Shown here: positions 8,768 through 18,552 of the stretch, piece by piece
Numbering within the stretch: position 1 is the stretch's first letter
Layout of the letters: each line of letters starts with the position of its first letter
Assembly: GCA_964350585.1 (NCBI GenBank)
Contig: CAYGKC010000001.1
Span: 7,296 to 71,295, forward strand
DNA from: JBAYJM01 sp964350585
GTDB taxonomy: Bacteria; Patescibacteriota; Patescibacteriia; 2-01-FULL-39-33
Direction of reading: 5' to 3'
DNA: 64,000 nucleotides
Translations under genes and position numbers: made by a program
Notes under the pieces: model-generated
Database searches by the model: none
Seen by the model: only the letters and a program-made list of their open reading frames with translations
What the model was told of the DNA's origin: nothing

Positions 8768-9460
8768 TTAGAACCCTCCAAGTGCTGTAAATGTGAGAGC
8801 TGCTGTATAATTACCGACAGCTTGTGAACTTTCTATATTAGCAATAAAGTTTAAAGCAAAAACTGAACTAGTTGACATAGCGGAGCTTACGGAAATTATT
8901 TCATCACCGCTTAAAAAAGCATATTTTGAACTGTCATTATACGGCGCATTTGATACTGCACCGGCATCACCACTAGCATGAATAACATTATAACCAAATT
9001 GTCCTGAGCCGGGGGCTGATGAAGCTGCGACTGCTCCTATGGCGGATATTGAAGCCGATCCGTTAGATAAGGTACTACCTGTAAAAGAAACAGTTGATCC
9101 TCCCGAATTGGAAAAAAATGTCAAATAAGAAGAACCAGAACCCGCGTTTGCACTGCTTAAAGTTCCAAGGTTTATACTTGATGGACTTATCGCTATACTA
9201 ATTACTCCTCGTTGCAACTCTTGGAAACCCTGCCTAGAAACGTAATTTGTACTTGTTGAAATACCAGTTATTATATCGCCTAAAGTATCCATTAAACTGT
9301 AACTATCCGAAGTACTGGGACTAAGCCCTCCAACAGAAATGTCATCGGCCCATATTTCATAGCCTCCTGTTGATGTCATAGCTGCAAAAATGTTATCAAC
9401 GTAGAAAATTACCATCATTAGCACCAATAACAATGGTAAAAAGTAAAATAATCTTTTCAT
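8768..9460 (-). CDS. WxL-like secreted protein
   Basis: 230 residues with a signal peptide (about 1-26, ending FAA). The N-terminal part has a segment common in CPR secreted proteins (GGYEIWADDISVGG, SLMDTLGD, SRQGFQELQRG), then a Ser/Gly/Ala-rich beta domain. The C-terminal 25 residues read AVGNYTAALTFTALGGF, which matches the YTAxLTW end of WxL domains except that the Trp is Phe. First gene of the surface operon and not preceded by a clear Shine-Dalgarno. I infer it is exported and held at the surface by the DUF916-like partner downstream. It could also be a free-standing S-layer-like subunit. Confidence 0.65.
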   Translation of the reverse strand: MKRLFYFLPLLLVLMMVIFYVDNIFAAMTSTGGYEIWADDISVGGLSPSTSDSYSLMDTLGDIITGISTSTNYVSRQGFQELQRGVISIAISPSSINLGTLSSANAGSGSSYLTFFSNSGGSTVSFTGSTLSNGSASISAIGAVAASSAPGSGQFGYNVIHASGDAGAVSNAPYNDSSKYAFLSGDEIISVSSAMSTSSVFALNFIANIESSQAVGNYTAALTFTALGGF

Positions 9461-9539
9461 TTAAATTATTCATTATTACTGATATTATTATACATTATTA
9501 ACATTTTTAATTCAAAACAAAAGAATAATTTAATAATAA

Positions 9540-9563
9540 AACAACTCCCTTTTGGGAGTTGCT
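9540..9563 (-). terminator. Intrinsic terminator of rpoBC
   Basis: On the minus strand CAACTCCC-aaaa-GGGAGTTG is followed by TTTTATTATT, 15 nt after the rpoC stop. Confidence 0.9.
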
Positions 9564-9577
9564 TTATTTTAACTATG

Positions 9578-12500
9578 CTATTTCTTAAATCCGGTACCTG
9601 CAGGTATCAAACGACCGATTATAATATTTTCTTTTAATCCGGAAAGATCATCAGTTTTGCCACTTATGGCTGCGTTGATAAGAACTTTAGCAGTTTCTTG
9701 GAAAGAAGCGGCTGCCAGCCATGATCTGGTAGAAAGAGAAACTTTTGTAATTCCCAAAAGCAATCTTTCGAATTCTATTGCCTTCTTTCCTTCCTTGGCT
9801 AATTCTTGATTAGCATTCATTACATCCATGTATTCTACCGTCTCTCCAGGCATCATATCACCATCTCCGGCATCAGTTATATAGACTTTTGAGAACATCT
9901 GCCTGATAATAACTTCACAATGCTTATCATTAAGCTTCTGGCCTTGAGATGAATAGATATGTTGGATTTCACGCATTATATACTTCTTTGTATAATCTTC
10001 GCCTTTAAGCTTGTATAACTGATGAAGATCCAAACTTCCTTCAGTAATTTGATCTCCGGGTTCTATATCTATTCCATCCTTAACTAAAATTGCTCTATTT
10101 GATGGAACAATATATTCTTTAACAGCTAATTCATCAGCCATAATCATAATTGAGGACTTTTCTACTTTAATTTTGCCTTCAACTGGACTGAGGACTTTTT
10201 CCAAAGTTTCCAAATCTTCAAATAAAGTCTGTCCGGCAACAACTTCATCGCCTGTTTTAACACTTACTTTAATTTTTTTGGAACTATTTGTAAAAGGTAT
10301 TTTCTTTTCTACCCTATCCATATAGGAAACTTGAATAATTCTATCTTTTGAAGAAGTTTTAATCTGACTCTTGCCATCTGGAGAAATAATTTCTCTTTGA
10401 CCTTCTTTAATTTTTACCTTTCCAGCAACATCTGACATTATAGCCTTTGCCTTTGGAGATCTTCCTTCAAACAACTCTTCAACTCTAGGCAAACCTTGAG
10501 TGATATCACCTTCGGAAGCCACACCACCAGTATGAAAAGTTCTCATAGTTAACTGAGTACCAGGTTCACCGACACTTTGCGCTGCAATAATACCGACAGC
10601 CACACCGATTTTTACTATCTTATTGTAAGATAAATCGTAACCGTAACACTTTTGGCATCCGCCTCTTAAGTTCTTACAAGTAAGTATTGATCTCAAACTT
10701 ACTTCATCCAAATTTGCGGAACCAAGATTGCTTGCAACCTCTTCCGTAATTAACTCGCCCTCTTTAACAAGCACTTTATCTGTTTTAGCATCCTTTAAAT
10801 CTTTAGCAAGATATCTGCCGACAATTCTATTAATTATATTTTCACCCATAGCTTCGCTTTCTTCCTTGCTGATTGTAATTCCTTCAGTATCGCCGCAATC
10901 CTCGCAGTTTATAACCATATCTTGAGCAACATCAACCAATCTTCTTGTTAAATAACCAGCTGAAGAAGTTCTAAGAGCAGTATCAGTCAAACCTTTTCTG
11001 GCTCCATGAGTTGAAATAAAGAATTCAAGAACTTCAAAGCCGTTTTTAAAGTTTCCTTTAACAGGAAGTTCAATAACATCATAAGAAGGACTAACCACGG
11101 GACCCTTCATTCCGATCATTTGACTTAATTGTCCCCACGAACCTCTTGCTTGTGAATCGATCATAGCCAGAATTGGATTTCCTTCTTCGAGTGATCCCTT
11201 TACTTTATTTAAAATTTGATTGTTAATTCCAAGCCAAAGCTCTACTATTTTTTCATGTCTTTCGTCATCCGTTAACAAACCCATCTGATATTGTTGTTCT
11301 ATCAAATCCAATTGTCCGTTTCCCTGTTTAATCAATTCTTCTCTTCCTTCTACACTCTTTAGATCACTCATACCGAAAGACTGTGCAGAGTAAGTCAAGT
11401 ATTTAAATCCAAGCCTTTTAATTTTATCTAAGGTTTCAACGGTAACTTCCGGACCGAATTTATATAGGATTTCCTGAAGAATTTTACCAAGTAATTTTTT
11501 ACCAACCCTTTCATTAACAAATTCATACTCCTCCGGTAAAGCTTCATTAAATAAAATTCTACCCAAACATGTTTCAATTATTTTTTCTTTGCTTTTTATA
11601 TTTTTACCATATCTCACCTTAATCCGATCTTGAAGAGTTATAACTCCGGATTGCTGAGCCAAAGAAGCTTCATCCACTGAAGAGAATATTTTCAACTTAT
11701 TCTTTTCATGCATTGTTGTTAAGTAATAACATCCCCAGATAATATCCTGCTGAGACGTAACTACCGGTTGTCCATGAGCAGGCTTTAGAAGATTTTTTGA
11801 AGAAAGCATCAAGTTCTTTGTTTCTTCTCTTGCTTTTTCCGACAATGGAATATGCACGGCCATTTGATCTCCGTCAAAGTCCGCATTAAAAGCGGCGCAA
11901 ACCAAAGGATGTATTTGGATGGCTCTTCCCTCAATAAGTATCGGTCTAAAAGCCTGTATACCCAAACGATGAAGCGTAGGAGCACGGTTTAATAAAACAA
12001 ATGAACCAGTTACGCATTCTTCCAAAATATCCCAGACTTCTTCATGTGCCGCTTCAATGTATCTGTTAGCGCTTCTAATATTGTGAACTATGCCTCTTTG
12101 GATTAATTTCGAAATTATAAAAGGCTTAAATAATTCAAGAGCCATTATCTTAGGCAAACCGCACTGGTCTAAATTAAGGTTTGGACCGACAACAATAACG
12201 CTTCTGCCTGAGTAGTCAATTCTTTTACCTAAAAGATTTTGTCTAAAACGTCCCTGTTTACCTTTTAAAATATCAGCAATACTCTTAAGCATTCTTTTTT
12301 GTCCGGTTGAAGCGACGACTGTTTTTCCGTGTCTTGCATTATTATCAATCAAAGAGTCGACTGCTTCTTGAAGCATTCTTTTTTCATTTCTGGTAATAAC
12401 TTCAGGAGCGTTTAATTCCAAAAGCTGTTTCAAGCGATTGTTTCTGTTTATAACTCTTCTATATAAATCGTTCAAATCAGAAGTCGCAAACCTTCCTCCA

Positions 12501-13453
12501 TCAAGAGGAACCATAGGCCTTAAATCCGGAGGAATAACCGGTACAGTTGTAAGTATCATCCATTCCGGCCTTATGCCGTTTTTTATCAGCTGATTAAAGA
12601 ATTTTAAGCGTCTTATAATCTTCTCTTTTTTGGCAGTTGTTGTTTCTACGGCTAATTTATCCAAAACTTTTACTGTTTCTTCAAGATCTATCTTTGTAAG
12701 CAATTCTCTTACGGCCTCTGATCCTATGCCAGCTTCAAAAATATGTCCATACTTAGATGATAATTCATGGAAACGATGCTCTGAAATAATGCTCAATGGC
12801 TTTATTTCTTTTAGTTCGTTTTCAGCTACTTGCATCGTTGCTTCCAATTCCTTATTCTTATCTTCTTTTTGTCTCACCAAAGAATCAATCGTCTTTTCCA
12901 ATTCTTCACCTTTAAGATTTTCCTTTGCATGAGTTTCTTTTTTATCAAAATCCAATTCAATCTGTTTTCTGAATTGTTTATATTCTAATTTTATTTGATT
13001 AAGAGCTTCAGCTTTTAATTCTTCATTAACGCTAATAATTATAAAGTCAGCAAAATAAACCACCTTTTCAAGTGATTGCAAAGATATATCGAGAGCTAAT
13101 CCGATTTTTGACGGAACTCCTCTTAAAAACCAAATGTGAGACACTGGAGTAGCAAGATCAATATGGCCCATTCTTTCTCTTCTGACAATAGAACGAGTAA
13201 CTTCAACGCCGCACTTATCGCAAACTATTCCCTTATATCTGATTTTTTTGTATTTTCCACAATAACATTCCCAGTCTTTAATCGGACCAAAAATTCTTTC
13301 ACAAAATAAACCGTCCTTCTCAGGTTTCTGAGTTCTATAGTTAATTGTTTCCGGCCTTGTAACTTCACCGTGCGACCAATTATGAATATCGTCCGGAGAA
13401 GCGACTCTAAGCCTTATGGCGTTAAAATAACTGAATTCTTTTTCTATTATCAT
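9578..13453 (-). CDS. rpoC: DNA-directed RNA polymerase subunit beta'
   Basis: 1291 residues, a usual length for a beta' without large lineage inserts. The N-terminal zinc site (CYCGKYKKIRYKGIVCDKCG), the catalytic magnesium loop NADFDGD with following QMAVHIPL, and the second zinc site (CEDC ... CKNLRGGCQKC) are all intact. The trigger loop/bridge helix region (GARKGLTDTALRTSSAGYLTRRL) is well conserved. It follows rpoB by 33 nt, forming rpoBC, and ends just before an intrinsic terminator. No rplJ/rplL genes stand upstream of rpoB here, unlike the arrangement in many bacteria. Confidence 0.99.
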   Translation of the reverse strand: MIIEKEFSYFNAIRLRVASPDDIHNWSHGEVTRPETINYRTQKPEKDGLFCERIFGPIKDWECYCGKYKKIRYKGIVCDKCGVEVTRSIVRRERMGHIDLATPVSHIWFLRGVPSKIGLALDISLQSLEKVVYFADFIIISVNEELKAEALNQIKLEYKQFRKQIELDFDKKETHAKENLKGEELEKTIDSLVRQKEDKNKELEATMQVAENELKEIKPLSIISEHRFHELSSKYGHIFEAGIGSEAVRELLTKIDLEETVKVLDKLAVETTTAKKEKIIRRLKFFNQLIKNGIRPEWMILTTVPVIPPDLRPMVPLDGGRFATSDLNDLYRRVINRNNRLKQLLELNAPEVITRNEKRMLQEAVDSLIDNNARHGKTVVASTGQKRMLKSIADILKGKQGRFRQNLLGKRIDYSGRSVIVVGPNLNLDQCGLPKIMALELFKPFIISKLIQRGIVHNIRSANRYIEAAHEEVWDILEECVTGSFVLLNRAPTLHRLGIQAFRPILIEGRAIQIHPLVCAAFNADFDGDQMAVHIPLSEKAREETKNLMLSSKNLLKPAHGQPVVTSQQDIIWGCYYLTTMHEKNKLKIFSSVDEASLAQQSGVITLQDRIKVRYGKNIKSKEKIIETCLGRILFNEALPEEYEFVNERVGKKLLGKILQEILYKFGPEVTVETLDKIKRLGFKYLTYSAQSFGMSDLKSVEGREELIKQGNGQLDLIEQQYQMGLLTDDERHEKIVELWLGINNQILNKVKGSLEEGNPILAMIDSQARGSWGQLSQMIGMKGPVVSPSYDVIELPVKGNFKNGFEVLEFFISTHGARKGLTDTALRTSSAGYLTRRLVDVAQDMVINCEDCGDTEGITISKEESEAMGENIINRIVGRYLAKDLKDAKTDKVLVKEGELITEEVASNLGSANLDEVSLRSILTCKNLRGGCQKCYGYDLSYNKIVKIGVAVGIIAAQSVGEPGTQLTMRTFHTGGVASEGDITQGLPRVEELFEGRSPKAKAIMSDVAGKVKIKEGQREIISPDGKSQIKTSSKDRIIQVSYMDRVEKKIPFTNSSKKIKVSVKTGDEVVAGQTLFEDLETLEKVLSPVEGKIKVEKSSIMIMADELAVKEYIVPSNRAILVKDGIDIEPGDQITEGSLDLHQLYKLKGEDYTKKYIMREIQHIYSSQGQKLNDKHCEVIIRQMFSKVYITDAGDGDMMPGETVEYMDVMNANQELAKEGKKAIEFERLLLGITKVSLSTRSWLAAASFQETAKVLINAAISGKTDDLSGLKENIIIGRLIPAGTGFKK

Positions 13454-13486
13454 AATAGTATAGTAAATTTTGGCTTTATATTTGAC

Positions 13487-16400
13487 CTATTCTTCTTCTG
13501 GTTGGGAAATAGTTTTGGCATCTTCACCTTCTTTAACCACTTCACCATCTTCTAAAAGTTCAACATTCAAAGACAAGCCTTTTAACTCTCTTATCAAAAC
13601 ATTGAAACTTTCTGGAATAAATAAATTCTTAATCGGCTCACCTTTAATAATGGATTCGTATGCTTTTGATCTTCCTAAAACGTCATCTGACTTAATAGTA
13701 AGTATTTCCTGCAAAGTGTTTGCCGCTCCATAAGCTTCTAACGCCCATACTTCCATTTCTCCGAATCTTTGTCCGCCAAACTGAGCCTTTCCTCCTAATG
13801 GTTGTTGAGTAATCAATGAGTAAGGACCGATTGATCTGGCGTGTATTTTATCTTCAACTAAATGATTAAGCTTGAGCATATAAATATATCCCACTGTACT
13901 CTTGTGATCAAATTTTTCTCCCGTTCTTCCATCAATAAGCTGTATGCCGCCATCTTTTTCGTAACCTGCTTTTTCCAATTCACTTCTTATATCTTCTTCT
14001 GATGCGCCGTCAAAAACAGGCGTAGCTATTTTATAACCAAGCGCTTTGGCTGCCAACCCCAAGTGAGTTTCTAAAATTTGTCCCAGATTCATACGAGAAA
14101 CAACTCCCAAAGGACTTAAAATAATATCAACAGGTGTTCCATCGGTTAAGTGAGGCATATCCTCTACTGAAACCACTCTGGAAATTACACCTTTATTACC
14201 ATGTCTTCCAGCCATTTTATCGCCAACTTGTATTTTTCGCAGAGAAGCAACAGTCACCTGGATCATTTTAATCATTCCGGCAGATAACTTATCGCCATTT
14301 TCTCTTGAAAATATTTTAATATCAATAACTTTTCCAGAAGAACCATGTTCTAAATAAAGTGAAGAATCTCTCACGTCTCTGGCTTTTTCACCAAAAATAG
14401 CTCGAAGCAATTTTTCTTCAGCTGAAAGTTCTGTTTCGCCTTTTGGCGTAATTTTTCCGACCAAAATATCTCCACTTCTGACATTGGCGCCAATTCTGAT
14501 TATTCCCTCTTCATCCAAATCCTTTAATTTTTCTTCGCTGACATTTGGAATATCGGAAGTTACGACTTCGGGACCAAGTTTTGTTTCGCGTACTTCACAA
14601 ACGTAATTTTCAATATGGATAGATGAATATCTATCTTGCTGAACCAATCTTTCTGAAAGAATAATGGCATCTTCATAGTTATAACCTTGCCAAGGCATAA
14701 AAGCCACCAAAATATTTTGACCCAATGCTAATTCACCGTTTTCAGTAGATGGTCCATCAGCTAAAACATCGCCTTTTTCAACTTCTTGTCCCTTAACAAC
14801 AATTACTTTTTGGTTAATACAAGTTGATGCGTTAGATCTTGTAAATTTATTTAACTTATATGTATCTATTTTATTATTTTTGCTTAAAACTTCTATCTTA
14901 TCCCCGCTTAGACCGATAACTTTTCCTTTTTCTTTTGCAATAATTACATGGCCTGAATCTCTAGCAGCCTTTTCTTCCATACCCGTTCCGACAAGCGGAG
15001 CTTGAGGACTGATAACAGAAACTGCTTGCCTTTGCATATTTGTTCCCATAAGAGCACGAACAGCGTCATCATGTTCCAAGAAAGGAATTAAAGATGTGGC
15101 AACAGAAATAATTTGATTAGGAGCAACATCCATATAATCAACATTTTCCACACTGGCGATAGTCGGATTTAAACGGACTCTGGCCTGAACTTTTTCTTCA
15201 AGAAAATATCCGTTCTCATCAATTCTTGTTGTAAAAGGAGTCGTGGTTGAACGGCTTTCTTCAAAAGCATCCAAATAAACTATTTCTCCGCTTATTTTCA
15301 TTTTTCCATTTTTATCCTTTTCCACCTTATAGTAAGGTGTTTCAATAAAACCGAAATCGTTAACTCGAGCATAAGTGGCTAAATGTCCAACCAATCCGAT
15401 ATTTGGTCCTTCAGGAGTTGCAATCGGGCAAATTCTTCCATAATGGGTCTGATGCACGTCACGAACTTCAAAACCTGCCCTTTCTCTTGATAAACCGCCT
15501 GGTCCCATAGCTGATAATCTTCTTTTGTGTTCAAGCTCAGCTAAAGGATTTACCTGGTCCATAAATTGAGAAAGCTGTGAAGACATAAAAAATTCCTTCA
15601 CAACGGAAATAACCGGTCTTGCATTTATTAATTTACTTGGACTAAGTGAAGCAATATCCAAAGTACTCATTCTGTCTTTGATGATTCTCTCCATTCTTGC
15701 AAGTCCAATTCTGAATTTATTCTGTACCAGTTCTCCAGCAGCCCTTATTCTTCTGTTTCCCAAATGATCAATATCATCAGAAGGCTCCTGAGTGTTATTT
15801 AAATGAATAATTTCTTTTAAAATATTTACTATGTCTTCTTTTAGTAATACTCTGTTTTCTTTGCTGATCGGCAATGACTGAGCAAATCTTTGGTTCATTT
15901 TATATCTTCCGACAGGACCGAAGTCGTATCTGGCAAAGTTAAAAAACATATTATCAATAAGTTGCTTGGCATTATCAGGAGTAGCTAAATCTCCCGGTCT
16001 TATTCTTTTATAAACTTCAATAAGACCTTCTGATTCACTAGTTGATGCATCTTTTTTAATTGTTGCTTCAATATGGCTTGTCTCAGGACTATTATCAGCA
16101 TCTTTAAATAATTCTAAAATTTGTTCATCAGTAGAATAACCGAAAGCCCTAAGCAATGCTGTTGCTGCCACTTTTCTTTTGCGATCTATTTTAACCCAAA
16201 TAACTTTATTGCCATCCGTTTCAAACTCTAGCCATGATCCCCTGTTTGGGATAATCTTGGCGCCATAAAGCCTTCTATCTACGCCTTCAGAACTTGAGAA
16301 AAAAATACCCGCTGATCTTATCAGCTGGGAAACAATAACTCTTTCGATTCCATTAATAATAAAAGTTCCTCTTTCTGTCATAAGAGGAAAATCTCCTAAA

Positions 16401-16729
16401 TAAATTTCCTGTTCAATACTTTGTTCGGACTTCTTGTTAAGCAATTTTACATTTACGCGCAAGGGAGCCTCATAACTGATATTCTTTTCCTTGCTGGCCA
16501 CTTCGTCGAATTTCGGTTCATCAAGATAGTACTTATCAAAGTAAATTTCCAAATCCCTTCCAATAAAATCAGTTATTGGAGATACTTCATCAAACAATTC
16601 CCTTAATCCTATTTCCCAAAACCAATTATAGGATCTTTTTTGTAATTCAATTAAATCGGGAAGTTCAAGTGGCTTCCTTTTTGAATGGGAAAAATTAATC
16701 CTTGGTGTTGCTTTTTTTTGTAGAGACAT
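13487..16729 (-). CDS. rpoB: DNA-directed RNA polymerase subunit beta
   Basis: About 1080 residues. The rifampicin-pocket region (SQLSQFMDQVNPLAELEHKR, RRLSAMGPGG), the DGTPVDIIL active-centre text, the KMAGRHGNKGV motif and the GGQRFGEMEVWALEAYGA C-terminus are intact. Two starts are possible: ATG 16744 and ATG 16729. I prefer 16729 because GGGGAG lies 7 nt in front of it, whereas at 16744 the AGGAG is only about 3 nt away. A three-codon upstream mini-frame (ATG-CCT-AAA-TGA) overlaps the leader's AGGAG. The acidic tail (VVKEGEDAKTISQPEEE) is short. Confidence 0.98.
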   Translation of the reverse strand: MSLQKKATPRINFSHSKRKPLELPDLIELQKRSYNWFWEIGLRELFDEVSPITDFIGRDLEIYFDKYYLDEPKFDEVASKEKNISYEAPLRVNVKLLNKKSEQSIEQEIYLGDFPLMTERGTFIINGIERVIVSQLIRSAGIFFSSSEGVDRRLYGAKIIPNRGSWLEFETDGNKVIWVKIDRKRKVAATALLRAFGYSTDEQILELFKDADNSPETSHIEATIKKDASTSESEGLIEVYKRIRPGDLATPDNAKQLIDNMFFNFARYDFGPVGRYKMNQRFAQSLPISKENRVLLKEDIVNILKEIIHLNNTQEPSDDIDHLGNRRIRAAGELVQNKFRIGLARMERIIKDRMSTLDIASLSPSKLINARPVISVVKEFFMSSQLSQFMDQVNPLAELEHKRRLSAMGPGGLSRERAGFEVRDVHQTHYGRICPIATPEGPNIGLVGHLATYARVNDFGFIETPYYKVEKDKNGKMKISGEIVYLDAFEESRSTTTPFTTRIDENGYFLEEKVQARVRLNPTIASVENVDYMDVAPNQIISVATSLIPFLEHDDAVRALMGTNMQRQAVSVISPQAPLVGTGMEEKAARDSGHVIIAKEKGKVIGLSGDKIEVLSKNNKIDTYKLNKFTRSNASTCINQKVIVVKGQEVEKGDVLADGPSTENGELALGQNILVAFMPWQGYNYEDAIILSERLVQQDRYSSIHIENYVCEVRETKLGPEVVTSDIPNVSEEKLKDLDEEGIIRIGANVRSGDILVGKITPKGETELSAEEKLLRAIFGEKARDVRDSSLYLEHGSSGKVIDIKIFSRENGDKLSAGMIKMIQVTVASLRKIQVGDKMAGRHGNKGVISRVVSVEDMPHLTDGTPVDIILSPLGVVSRMNLGQILETHLGLAAKALGYKIATPVFDGASEEDIRSELEKAGYEKDGGIQLIDGRTGEKFDHKSTVGYIYMLKLNHLVEDKIHARSIGPYSLITQQPLGGKAQFGGQRFGEMEVWALEAYGAANTLQEILTIKSDDVLGRSKAYESIIKGEPIKNLFIPESFNVLIRELKGLSLNVELLEDGEVVKEGEDAKTISQPEEE

Positions 16730-16848
16730 AAAAAATCTCCCCATTTCTCCTCATTTAGGCATACTTGCGCTTAATGAGCAAAGAAATGAGTTCTAATTAT
16801 TTATTAAAATTGCTTAAACTTGAGCACCAAAATATATTTTAAATTATA

Positions 16849-16874
16849 ATTCTGCTTTATTCGAATAGCAGAAT
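16849..16874 (-). other. 5' leader hairpin of rpoBC
   Basis: Inverted repeat ATTCTGCT / AGCAGAAT with a 10 nt loop lies about 10 nt after the predicted rpoB transcript start. No T-run follows, so it is more likely a stabilising or regulatory stem than a terminator. Confidence 0.5.
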
Positions 16875-16891
16875 TTAAATTCGATAGATTT

Positions 16892-16920
16892 ATATTAACA
16901 GAATTGTAAAGTTAAGTCAA
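16892..16920 (-). promoter_or_regulatory. Promoter of rpoBC
   Basis: Minus strand TTGACT, 17 nt, TAATAT. Transcription should start near 16885, giving a leader of roughly 155 nt. Confidence 0.75.
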
Positions 16921-16960
16921 TAGTTAAGTAATCATTATTATTGCTATTTTTCTTAATATT

Positions 16961-17007
16961 AAAATATCCAATAAATTTTCTAAATTTAGATATTTATTGG
17001 ATATTTT
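16961..17007 (-). terminator. Terminator of the DedA-murE-radical SAM operon
   Basis: A perfect 16 bp inverted repeat (AAAATATCCAATAAAT with its complement) around a 15 nt loop, 39 nt beyond the radical SAM stop, followed by a T-rich run on the minus strand. Confidence 0.75.
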
Positions 17008-17045
17008 ATAAATTTTATTCAAAACTTGTCAACAGAAATTCCACA

Positions 17046-18494
17046 CTACCCATTCGACTCTGGCTGTTGCGTTAGTTCCTCAATTTCTTTTGCCTTATTC
17101 TGTTCTTGATAAAGCTTATTACTGTCTTTCCAGTGTTTCCATTTTCCGGCATATTCTTTTTCCCAAACCTCATCTGTCAAAGCATGCATTTCACTCGAAT
17201 ATTTATCTAAAGCTGAACAAATTTCCGAATTTTTAACAGTATCATAGCTGGCATTATAAGAAGGAATAGCGCCATATTTTTCTACTGCATCCCTTAAAGC
17301 CTGCGGATTATCTATAAAAGCGCAAGGAGTCAGTAAATTCTTGTTGGCGCAATATGGTTGAGCGTCTTGAATTGCCTTAAAAAACGGCGAAGTAATAACG
17401 TCAAGTAGCTTCTTTCCTCGAATATTATCAACTGAGAACTGCATAAATACACATGGCTCGACATCTCCATTGCAGTTTATATGGAAATATCCTCCTGGCC
17501 TTGCTCCTGCCATACATCCGCCAACATACGCGCCATCATTCCAAAAATCGCCAATAAATATAGGCTTTGCATTCCTTATTTCGTTAACCCTTATTCTCAA
17601 TTTATTTCTTTGTTCCGGTGTTGACATCAAATTTGTATCGGGATTCCTGCCAACTGGAGTATATTGAAAAAACCAGCCGATAGAACATCCTTTTTGAATC
17701 ATCAAATCAATAAATTCATCTGACATCAAAACTTCAGAATTGCCTCTGGTAGGAGTAGCAGAAAAACCAAACGGCACACCTTCTTCTTTTAAATTATCCA
17801 TTGCATCCATAACCTTTTTATACACCCCAGGCCCTCTTCTTTTTTCAGTATCCTCTTCAAAACCCTCTACGGAAATAGCTGGTAAAGCGTTACCGACTTT
17901 CGCCAATTTCTTTGCCACTTCCTTGTTTATCAATGTGGCATTGGTATATATTTGGAAATAAATATCATTATGTTCTTCAAGCATTCTAAACAAATGTGGC
18001 CACATAAAAGGTTCTCCGCCTGAAATTGTTATAAAATAAATACCCAACTCCTTTCCTTCTTTTAAAATCCTGTCCACTTCTTCATAAGGCAATCCCTCAT
18101 GCATCTTGTATTCACTTGCATAACAGCCGATACATTCCAAATTACATTTGGCGCTTGGACTGATAACAAATAAAAAAGGCAACCCAAAACCAAGTTGCTT
18201 GGCTTTTTCTGCTTGCTTTGCCCTGCCAATAACACCTGCATTGATAAAAAAATTTTCAACTATCTTATTCCTGCAATTTTTAGACAATTTTTTTAGAATC
18301 GTCTGAGCCAACTGGGCTGAAGGATGATTTTCCACTACCAATCTCTTTATTCCTTCTGCCATCGATTTCGTGTCCTTATCCTTTATAAAATATTTTTCGG
18401 CAATATCTACCAATCTAACAATGTTTTTATTTGATAGATTACTGATGGTGTTTATTCCCATCTTAAATGCCCACTTTTTAAAAGCATAGGCCAT
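17046..18494 (-). CDS. Radical SAM/SPASM domain protein
   Basis: 482 residues. An N-terminal helical region of about 105 residues is followed by the radical SAM core with the cluster motif CNLECIGC (CxxxCxxC), the SAM-binding GGEP motif (ITISGGEPF) and a C-terminal SPASM-like zone with Cys pairs (GGCMAGARPGG, NCNGDVEPC, and later Cys near the end) that would hold extra Fe-S clusters. It resembles the large radical SAM proteins found singly in many anaerobes whose substrates are unknown. It follows murE by 58 nt in the same operon, and so might modify an envelope or lipid precursor; that is inference. The C-terminal 60 residues are charged and helical. Confidence 0.85.
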   Translation of the reverse strand: MAYAFKKWAFKMGINTISNLSNKNIVRLVDIAEKYFIKDKDTKSMAEGIKRLVVENHPSAQLAQTILKKLSKNCRNKIVENFFINAGVIGRAKQAEKAKQLGFGLPFLFVISPSAKCNLECIGCYASEYKMHEGLPYEEVDRILKEGKELGIYFITISGGEPFMWPHLFRMLEEHNDIYFQIYTNATLINKEVAKKLAKVGNALPAISVEGFEEDTEKRRGPGVYKKVMDAMDNLKEEGVPFGFSATPTRGNSEVLMSDEFIDLMIQKGCSIGWFFQYTPVGRNPDTNLMSTPEQRNKLRIRVNEIRNAKPIFIGDFWNDGAYVGGCMAGARPGGYFHINCNGDVEPCVFMQFSVDNIRGKKLLDVITSPFFKAIQDAQPYCANKNLLTPCAFIDNPQALRDAVEKYGAIPSYNASYDTVKNSEICSALDKYSSEMHALTDEVWEKEYAGKWKHWKDSNKLYQEQNKAKEIEELTQQPESNG

Positions 18495-18552
18495 ACTAAT
18501 TATTTTATTAATAATTAATTAATAATATAACTAATTTAAATAAATTGCAAAA

